Below are positions 6,164 to 11,547 of a stretch of 11,547 bases of DNA, piece after piece (position 1 is the first letter of the stretch; the number at the start of each line of letters is the position of its first letter). This DNA comes from Tissierellia bacterium (lineage in GTDB: Bacteria > Bacillota > Clostridia > Tissierellales > Tepidimicrobiaceae): the NCBI GenBank assembly GCA_012798935.1, contig JAAZMG010000135.1, positions 1 to 11,547 on the forward strand. The letters are read 5' to 3'. Below the pieces are notes generated by a model. That model saw only the letters and a list, made by a program, of their open reading frames with translations. It was not told the origin of the DNA and made no database searches. The position numbers and the translations under genes were made by a program.

Positions 6164-6194
6164 AAATAAGGGTTAATAACCTCTTATTTTGTAT
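6164..6194 (+). terminator. Probable rho-independent terminator after the GntR gene
   Basis: AAATAAG (6164-6170) pairs with CTTATTT (6183-6189), and the inner GGTT pairs with AACC across one bulged T, with a 3-nt loop. It is followed by TTTGTATC and, a little later, GGTTTTT, a moderate U-rich tail. It starts 5 nt after the stop and separates the regulator from the TRAP operon. Termination may be partial, since no convincing promoter is visible between it and dctP. Confidence 0.65.
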
Positions 6195-6246
6195 CCTGGT
6201 TTTTAAATAAATTTATTAAATATATTTAATTAAAGGAGGAAAATTT

Positions 6247-7299
6247 ATGCGTATTAAAAAGTATGGTTTGTTATTAATTTGTCTAATTTGTTTATCATTA
6301 GTAGTAGTGGGCTGTGGTGGCCAAGAAAGTAGCCCAGCAGAAACAGAAGCAACAGAGAAAAACGATTCCAAGGATGCTGCAGGAGGAGAAAAAGTTGTTT
6401 TAAAAGTAGGGCATATAAATGCTCCTGATCATCCATGGAATATAGCTTTAGAAGGTTTTGCAGAAGATGTTTTAGAAGCTACAGATGGAAATGTTGAAAT
6501 TCAAATATTCCCTTCTTCTCAACTTGGTGGAGAAAGAGATATGGCTGAAGGTTTAAAATTAGGAACTTTGGAAATGGGGTTATTTGGTACAGGAGCATTA
6601 CAGTCTTTAGATGAAAGATTGATTGTGGAAGAATTACCTTATGCTTGGTCTGTAAGGGAAAATGCATATGAAGCTTTAGATGGAGAGTTGGGAGATGCAT
6701 TAAATGAAATACTTAAAGGACATAGTATTGTAGGAATTTCTTATTGGGAGTCAGGATATCGTCATATAACTAATAATGTTAGACCTATTAATAGCTTAGA
6801 AGACCTAAAGGGAATGAAATTAAGAGTACCTGAGGCTGAAATGAGAATTGATACTTTCAAGGAATTAGGCGCATTACCAACACCTTTAGCTTTCTCTGAA
6901 GTATTTACAGCATTACAACAAGGTACTGTAGATGGACAAGAAAACCCTCTAGCAACTATATCTGCATCAAAATTTAATGAAGTACAAGATTATTTAACAA
7001 TATCAGGTCATATTTGGGGATCTGCACTATTAGGAATTAGTGAACAAGCATGGAATAGTTTATCACCAGAATATCAAGAAATAATTAAAGAAAAAGCTGA
7101 TGTTTGGAAAGAAAAAGAAAGAGAAATGATTAGAAAAGGCGAAGAAGAACTTGTTGAAGAAATGAAAGCAGCTGGTATGGAAGTTACTGAACCTGATGTA
7201 GAAGAGTTCAAAAAAGCAGTTGAACCTGTATGGACAAAGTATGAAGATGTACTTGGAAAGGATCTAGTAGATATAGTAAGAAAATATTCTAACAAGTAA
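6247..7299 (+). CDS. dctP: TRAP transporter substrate-binding lipoprotein, DctP family
   Basis: Extracytoplasmic solute receptor of a Na+-coupled TRAP importer, 350 aa. Signal peptide with lipobox VVGC and lipidated Cys23, then a low-complexity acidic linker to about residue 48. The mature fold starts at VVLKVGHINAPDHPWN. DctP marks include GERDMAEGLKLGTLEMG (95-111), the LRVP motif (192-195), whose Arg193 matches the conserved arginine that salt-bridges the substrate carboxylate, and ALQQGTVDGQENP (222-234). The ligand is therefore very likely a monocarboxylate or similar acid; which one is not readable. AAAGGAGG sits 7 nt before the ATG. A strong hairpin follows at 7311-7342, then dctQ and dctM. 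The C-terminal third is rich in Glu and Lys, as is common in this family. Confidence 0.95.
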   Translation: MRIKKYGLLLICLICLSLVVVGCGGQESSPAETEATEKNDSKDAAGGEKVVLKVGHINAPDHPWNIALEGFAEDVLEATDGNVEIQIFPSSQLGGERDMAEGLKLGTLEMGLFGTGALQSLDERLIVEELPYAWSVRENAYEALDGELGDALNEILKGHSIVGISYWESGYRHITNNVRPINSLEDLKGMKLRVPEAEMRIDTFKELGALPTPLAFSEVFTALQQGTVDGQENPLATISASKFNEVQDYLTISGHIWGSALLGISEQAWNSLSPEYQEIIKEKADVWKEKEREMIRKGEEELVEEMKAAGMEVTEPDVEEFKKAVEPVWTKYEDVLGKDLVDIVRKYSNK

Positions 7300-7310
7300 G
7301 TATCTTAAAG

Positions 7311-7342
7311 ACGATTTCCAGTGGGTTTCCACTGGAAATCGT
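7311..7342 (+). promoter_or_regulatory. Strong intercistronic hairpin between dctP and dctQ
   Basis: A perfect 14-bp stem (7311-7324 with 7329-7342) closed by a GTTT loop; CTTA (7304-7307) and TAAG (7343-7346) can extend it by four pairs across a 3-nt bulge. No T-tract follows; the next bases contain the dctQ ribosome binding site at 7353-7358. It probably stabilises dctP mRNA or gives partial termination so that binding protein exceeds permease. Confidence 0.7.
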
Positions 7343-7366
7343 TAAGGATTATGGAGGTGGACTAGC

Positions 7367-7864
7367 TTGTATAGTAAAATTAAAAAAGCAATATTGAAGG
7401 TTTTGAGGATATTTTTAATAATAGTTTTATGGGGAATGTGCATAGACGTTTTTTTAGGAGTTATATTTAGATTTATTATTAAAAAGCCTCTAGTATGGGC
7501 AGAAGAATATGCATTAATTTCAATGGTTTGGATGGCTTTTATAGGGGCTAGTGTAGGCTATGAGGCTAACAGCCATTTAGGTGTAGATTTGTTGTTACTT
7601 GTTCTTCCTAATACGCCTAAGAAAATAGTAGAAATATTAACGGAAATTATGGTCATGCCATTCTTTATAGCTTTGATAGTTGGAGGAGCTATAATGGTGA
7701 ATACAACCAAAGGCTCTATTACTCCAGCGCTAAACATATCGGTGGCTTTCCAATATGCACCTGCTTTAGTAGGGGGAGTACTGTTACTATGGTTTAATAT
7801 AGAAAAGTTAATAATCAAGGTAAAAAATTTCAAAAACGATGAAATTGTGAATGTGAATAATTAA
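7367..7864 (+). CDS. dctQ: TRAP transporter small membrane subunit, DctQ family
   Basis: Small permease subunit, 165 aa, with four predicted helices: about 12-35, 48-66, 86-111 and 128-148. The family's conserved stretch between helices 1 and 2 is present: R35, then PLVWAEEYAL (41-50), with W44 and the EE pair, and WMAFIGASVGYE (55-66), followed by LGVDLLL. The start is TTG at 7367, 8 nt after GGAGGT; the nearby ATG at 7351 is out of frame. It is 67 nt after dctP, across the hairpin, and 18 nt before dctM. DctQ forms the scaffold that docks with DctM and the binding protein. Confidence 0.92.
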   Translation: MYSKIKKAILKVLRIFLIIVLWGMCIDVFLGVIFRFIIKKPLVWAEEYALISMVWMAFIGASVGYEANSHLGVDLLLLVLPNTPKKIVEILTEIMVMPFFIALIVGGAIMVNTTKGSITPALNISVAFQYAPALVGGVLLLWFNIEKLIIKVKNFKNDEIVNVNN

Positions 7865-7882
7865 AACAAGGAGGAATAATTA

Positions 7883-9160
7883 ATGGTTATACTATTGCTC
7901 GTAGTACTTTTTGTATGTATTGCTCTAGGGATACCAATTGCCATATCTATTGGTTTATCTTCACTAGTATATCTATTGGCAGCTAAATTACCTATTGTAT
8001 TGGTGGCCCAAAGATCTATACTTGGTGCTTATACCTATCCATTCCTTGCACTTCCTTTCTTTGTATTTTCAGGAATGTTAATGGAACAGGGGGGTATCAC
8101 TAAGAGATTAATGCGTTTAGCTGCAGTTTTTGTAGGTCATGTAAAAGGTGGTCTTGCTGCTGTTACAGTAGTTGCAAGTACGTTATTTGGTGCCCTATGT
8201 GGGTCAGGGGTAGGGGCTACAGCTGCTGTAGGTTCTATCATGATTCCTTCTATGAAAGAAGAAGGATATGCAGCTGAATTTAGTGCAGCTTTACTAGGTT
8301 GTTGTGGTACTTTAGCTTCATTAATTCCTCCTAGCTTAACAATTGTAGTTATTGGAGTTACTGGAGGATTATCTGTAGGTTCACTGTTTTTAGCTGGTGT
8401 AATACCTGGAGTTTTAACAGCTCTTGGACTTATAGCTGTTTCAGCAGTAGTTTCAACTAAAAGAGGATATGGTGGACAAGAGAAAGCAACTGGAAAGGAA
8501 CGTTTGGATGCACTTAAAGATTCCATTTTAGCTCTTTTAGCACCTGTAATTATATTAGGAGGTATTTGGGGAGGAATATTTACCGTAACTGAAGCTGCTG
8601 CAGTAGTTGTTGTTTATTCTTTTATAATTGCAGTTTTTGTATATAAGGAAGTAAGCTTTAAAGATTTACCAGAGATAACCTATAGAGCTGTTATAACTTC
8701 TATAGCGGTTATGTTCATAGTTGGGGTTGCAGCACTTTTTGGATGGATTGTTACAGCTGAACGTGTTCCTCAATTATTAGCTAATTTCTTCTTAAGTATA
8801 TCACCTAATAAGTGGGTATTTATGTTACTTATAAATCTTTTATTGCTTGTGTTAGGTACTTTTATGGAAAGTACAGCTTTGGTTATAATATTGATTCCTG
8901 TATTATTACCTGTAGTTTATGAATATGGAATCGATCCAATACATTTTTGCACTGTGTTTTTATTAAATCTATGTGTAGGATCTAATACGCCTCCTCTTGG
9001 AGTTACTTTGATGACAGCATCTAAAATAGCAGATGTATCTTTTACAGAATCTTCCCGAGCAGTAATTCCATTTGTCGGATCCATGGTATTTATACTTTTA
9101 ATAACAATTTTTGTACCACAGTTTTCAACATTTCTTCCTAAATTGTTAATGGGGAATTAA
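7883..9160 (+). CDS. dctM: TRAP transporter large permease subunit, DctM family
   Basis: The transport-catalysing subunit of the TRAP system, 425 aa, of normal length and with about 11-12 hydrophobic segments. Family motifs in order: LPFFVFSGMLMEQGGIT (57-73), GSGVGATAAVGSIMIPSMKEEGY (107-129), ASLIPPSLTIVV (145-156), the FTVTEAAAV stretch in the middle, and SNTPPLGVTLMTASKIA near the C-terminus. These correspond to the duplicated helical-hairpin regions that bind Na+ and substrate in elevator-type TRAP transporters. AAGGAGG is 8 nt before the ATG. Closest neighbours are dctQ (18 nt upstream) and the isomerase gene (32 nt downstream), consistent with one transcript. Confidence 0.95.
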   Translation: MVILLLVVLFVCIALGIPIAISIGLSSLVYLLAAKLPIVLVAQRSILGAYTYPFLALPFFVFSGMLMEQGGITKRLMRLAAVFVGHVKGGLAAVTVVASTLFGALCGSGVGATAAVGSIMIPSMKEEGYAAEFSAALLGCCGTLASLIPPSLTIVVIGVTGGLSVGSLFLAGVIPGVLTALGLIAVSAVVSTKRGYGGQEKATGKERLDALKDSILALLAPVIILGGIWGGIFTVTEAAAVVVVYSFIIAVFVYKEVSFKDLPEITYRAVITSIAVMFIVGVAALFGWIVTAERVPQLLANFFLSISPNKWVFMLLINLLLLVLGTFMESTALVIILIPVLLPVVYEYGIDPIHFCTVFLLNLCVGSNTPPLGVTLMTASKIADVSFTESSRAVIPFVGSMVFILLITIFVPQFSTFLPKLLMGN

Positions 9161-9192
9161 TAAACCAATAAATTAAAAGGGGGAAGATAATC

Positions 9193-10002
9193 ATGAAATT
9201 TAGTTATATGGTAGTAGGCGATGAAATAAAAGGGACTAATGTTACTGGATTGATAGGAGAGTATGATCCTTTATTTAAACTTGTTAGTGAAGAAGGTTAT
9301 GCAGGGGTTGAACTTCTTATAAAAAACCCTTTTGAGACCAACTTTAAAGAAGTAGAAAGATGTGCTAAAAAGTATAATTTAGAAATACCTGTAATCTGTA
9401 CAGGGGAGGTATATGGAGAAGATGGACTATCCTTTGGAGACCATAGACCTGAAATTAGGAAGGAAGCTATTAAAAGAACTAAGGAAGCTATGAATATAGC
9501 AGAATATTTTAATGCTCATGTAAATGTTGGAAGGCTAAGAGGTAGATTTGAAGAAGGAGTAGACCCATCAGATACAATAAAGTGGTCCAAGGAAGGTTTT
9601 TTAGAATCTGCCTTATCAAATAAAAATGTAAATCTTCTTTTAGAACCTATTAATCACCAGGTATCCAATTTTATTTTGACTACAGAAGAAGGCTTAAAAT
9701 TTATTAAAGAATTAGATACGCCTAATATAAGACTAATGTTGGATTATATACACATGGTCATAGAAGATGAGGATATATCGAAAAGCGTAAAGATGTCCAA
9801 AGATTATTTAGATCATGTTCATATTTGTGATTCAGATAGATTGCCAGTAGGTATGGGGAATTTTGATTTTGATGAATTTGGGGCAGCTTTAAATGAAATT
9901 GGATATGAAGGCTATGTATCAACAGAAGCTTTTGAGAAAGGTGATTATAATGATAATGTAAAAACTAGCTTTTCTGTAATGAAAAAAAGCTTTGGTAAAT
10001 AG
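9193..10002 (+). CDS. TIM-barrel sugar-phosphate isomerase/epimerase-like enzyme (AP endonuclease 2 superfamily)
   Basis: Soluble 269-aa protein of the xylose-isomerase-like TIM-barrel superfamily. The expected divalent-metal ligands fall at the ends of successive strands: E151 in LLLEPIN, D184 and H187 in LMLDYIH, H210 in HVHICDSD, and E245 in VSTEAFEKG. The N-terminal GYAGVELLI motif is typical of strand 1/2. Such enzymes isomerise or epimerise sugars and sugar acids (hydroxypyruvate isomerase, tagatose/psicose epimerases, 3-oxo-tetronate-4-phosphate isomerase) or dehydrate them (inosose, 3-dehydroshikimate). Which reaction this one does cannot be decided. It lies between a TRAP permease and a butyrate kinase homologue with short gaps, so it probably acts on the imported acid or an intermediate. 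GGGGGAAG precedes the ATG. Confidence 0.87.
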   Translation: MKFSYMVVGDEIKGTNVTGLIGEYDPLFKLVSEEGYAGVELLIKNPFETNFKEVERCAKKYNLEIPVICTGEVYGEDGLSFGDHRPEIRKEAIKRTKEAMNIAEYFNAHVNVGRLRGRFEEGVDPSDTIKWSKEGFLESALSNKNVNLLLEPINHQVSNFILTTEEGLKFIKELDTPNIRLMLDYIHMVIEDEDISKSVKMSKDYLDHVHICDSDRLPVGMGNFDFDEFGAALNEIGYEGYVSTEAFEKGDYNDNVKTSFSVMKKSFGK

Positions 10003-10030
10003 GAATTGTATATTGAATTAGGAGGTAAGG

Positions 10031-11107
10031 ATGAGACAATATAATATTCTTGTAATAAACCCTGGTTCTACATCAACTCAGGTGGGAATATTTCAAAATA
10101 AAAAATGTATTGTAGAGGAATCTCTATCCCATTCTTTGGAACAATTAAGTCTTGATGTAGAAGAACAAAAAGGATTTAGGGAAAAAGCTATTAAGGATTT
10201 TATATGTAAATCCGGATTTAAAATAGAACAGTTTGATGCAATTGCTGCCAGGGGAGGAAGATTAAAACCCTTATCATCAGGTACCTACCTTTTAAATGAT
10301 GAAATGCTAAAGGATTCATATGATAAAACCAATGGTAACCATGCTTCAAGACTTGCAGTTATAATTGGAGAGGAAATTGCCAAGGTGGCAAACTGTCCTT
10401 TATATATAGTAGATCCAATTTCCGTTGATGAGATGATAGATGAGGCAAGGATATCTGGCATGCCGGATATTGAAAGAAAAAGCCTAAGTCATGCATTAAA
10501 TTTAAAAGCTGTAGGAAGAAAGACAGCAGAGGATTTAAATAAAAGTTATGATGAATTGAGAATGATTATAGCCCATTTAGGTGGTGGAACTACTGTAAGT
10601 GGACATGCTCATGGTAGGATGTTTGATATTATAAATGATTTTGAAGGTATTTTCACTCCGGAAAGAGCTGGAGGATTGCCAAATCTTCAATTGGTTAGCC
10701 TTTGTTTTTCAGGTAAATATACTGAAAAAGAGATTATAAGAAAAATAGAGGGCCAAGGAGGATTCTTTGGATATTTAGGTACTAAGGATTTTCTAGAAGT
10801 GGAGAACCGAATAAGGCAAGGAGATAATAAGGCTAAAAAAGTAATGGATGCATACTTGTATCAATTAACTAAGGTCATAGGCAGTATGGCTGCAGTACTT
10901 AAATATGATATAGATGTTATAAGCATAACTGGAAGTATAGCCAAATCAGAAAGAGTAATTGATCATTTGAAACAAGCTTTTGGGACCATTGCACCTATAA
11001 AGGTTTACCCAGGTAGTTTTGAACTTGAAGCATTAGCTATGGGTGTATTAAGGGTTCTTATGGAAGAAGAGAAGGCTAAAACTTATCCTAATGGAGAGAT
11101 TATATGA
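10031..11107 (+). CDS. buk: Butyrate kinase family acyl kinase
   Basis: Cytosolic ASKHA-fold kinase, 358 aa, the usual butyrate kinase length (EC 2.7.2.7 family): acyl-phosphate + ADP to acid + ATP. Phosphate-1 loop INPGSTSTQ (9-17); adenosine/phosphate-2 region AHLGGGTTVSGHAHGR (181-196); then FTPERAGGLP (208-217) and a late ITGSIA motif for nucleotide binding. GGAGGT lies 4 nt before the ATG, and the stop overlaps the start of the next gene by ATGA. Compared with the butyrate kinase pattern I recall (GGGISVGAH, DVNNAL, SPERSGGLP), this protein reads TTVSGHAH, DIINDF and TPERAGGLP, so it may be a paralogue for another short-chain or branched acid. Context: last steps of a catabolic operon with an adjacent phosphotransacylase. 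Confidence 0.9.
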   Translation: MRQYNILVINPGSTSTQVGIFQNKKCIVEESLSHSLEQLSLDVEEQKGFREKAIKDFICKSGFKIEQFDAIAARGGRLKPLSSGTYLLNDEMLKDSYDKTNGNHASRLAVIIGEEIAKVANCPLYIVDPISVDEMIDEARISGMPDIERKSLSHALNLKAVGRKTAEDLNKSYDELRMIIAHLGGGTTVSGHAHGRMFDIINDFEGIFTPERAGGLPNLQLVSLCFSGKYTEKEIIRKIEGQGGFFGYLGTKDFLEVENRIRQGDNKAKKVMDAYLYQLTKVIGSMAAVLKYDIDVISITGSIAKSERVIDHLKQAFGTIAPIKVYPGSFELEALAMGVLRVLMEEEKAKTYPNGEII

Positions 11108-11547
11108 TGAAAAATTTTAAAGAATTAGTAGCTAAAGCTAAAAATATACAGAATAAACCTAGAATTGTTGTTGCGTGTCCCTATGATAAAAATGTATTAG
11201 AAGCATTAGATAGAGTCCAAAGAGAAAATATAGGAGATGTAATTTTATTAGGGAATAAAGATAAAACTTACTCTATAAAAAAAGAACATAATTTAAACAT
11301 TGGATCAATGGAATTCATTGAAAAGGAATTGGATATTGAGGCTTTAGAAGAATCTTATAATATGGTCATAAAAAATAAAGCTGATATTTTAGTGAAGGGC
11401 ATGGTACAGACTAAAGATTTTATGAGGACCATATTATCTGATAAAAGTTTTATAAAAAACAAACTACTTACACATATTAGCGTATTTGATATTCCATCTA
11501 AAGATAAGCTTTTGTTTGTATCAGATCCTAGTATAATGACAGAACCT
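11104..11547 (+). CDS. ptb: Phosphate butyryltransferase family protein (5' part, cut by window edge)
   Basis: Open from 11104 to the window end with no stop, 148 codons seen of a usual length near 300. The encoded protein starts MMKNFKELVAKAKN and shows family landmarks: a PRIVVACPYD strand, then ADILVKGMVQTKDFMRTIL at about residues 106-124 and HISVFDIPSKDKLLFVSDPS at about 130-145, which align with the phosphate acetyl/butyryltransferase pattern. It converts acyl-CoA + phosphate to acyl-phosphate + CoA, feeding the kinase just upstream. ATG 11104 overlaps the buk stop (ATGA), and a second ATG at 11107 lies 8 nt after GGAGAG, so either start is possible; translational coupling is likely. 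The order buk-ptb is the reverse of the classic clostridial ptb-buk. Confidence 0.88.
   Translation, partial: MMKNFKELVAKAKNIQNKPRIVVACPYDKNVLEALDRVQRENIGDVILLGNKDKTYSIKKEHNLNIGSMEFIEKELDIEALEESYNMVIKNKADILVKGMVQTKDFMRTILSDKSFIKNKLLTHISVFDIPSKDKLLFVSDPSIMTEP

Noticed and set aside
6195..6232. Promoter directly before dctP
   Set aside because: The stretch is almost pure A/T, with palindromic AATAAATTTATT, and many weak -10 matches; none has a reasonable -35 at 16-18 nt, so I do not list one.

Overview
The window is AT-rich DNA with strong AAGGAGG-type ribosome binding sites, GTG and TTG starts beside ATG, tightly packed same-strand genes and Cys-anchored lipoprotein binding proteins. This points to a low-GC Gram-positive anaerobe of the Clostridia/Tissierellia type; the species cannot be told from sequence alone. 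All ten complete genes and one partial gene are on the + strand. No tRNA, rRNA, CRISPR array or complete insertion sequence was seen.

Layout. (1) 1-1214: a WYL-domain transcriptional regulator bounded on both sides by copies of a GTGCCAGGCAC palindromic repeat; the left copy is cut by the window edge. (2) 1221-1622: a gene-free leader with an extended -10 promoter overlapped by tandem TGGTATAR-type boxes, a possible cre-like site and an orphan Shine-Dalgarno. (3) 1623-4919: a tripartite tricarboxylate transporter (TTT) operon in the order tctB-tctC-tctA. (4) 4946-6190: a GntR-family regulator whose promoter is a close copy of the tct promoter, followed by a hairpin terminator. (5) 6247-7864 and 7883-9160: a TRAP transporter, dctP-dctQ-dctM. 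(6) 9193-11547: a TIM-barrel sugar-phosphate isomerase/epimerase-like enzyme, a butyrate kinase-family acyl kinase, and the start of a phosphate butyryltransferase that runs off the right edge.

How the parts fit. Two unrelated binding-protein-dependent carboxylate importers lie on either side of one GntR regulator. The regulator shares a complex operator/promoter module with the TTT operon, so it most likely controls itself and tctBCA in response to an imported acid or its metabolite. The second block reads as a catabolic operon: TRAP uptake of an organic acid, one isomerase-type step, then acyl-CoA to acyl-phosphate to acid plus ATP by a Ptb/Buk pair. The substrate is unknown and some enzymes of the route must lie beyond the right edge or elsewhere.

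The most notable observations are the duplicated promoter module, whose similarity appears to run into a decayed copy of the regulator's ribosome binding site and start codon ahead of tctB, and the uncharacterised TRAP/isomerase/Buk/Ptb cassette.
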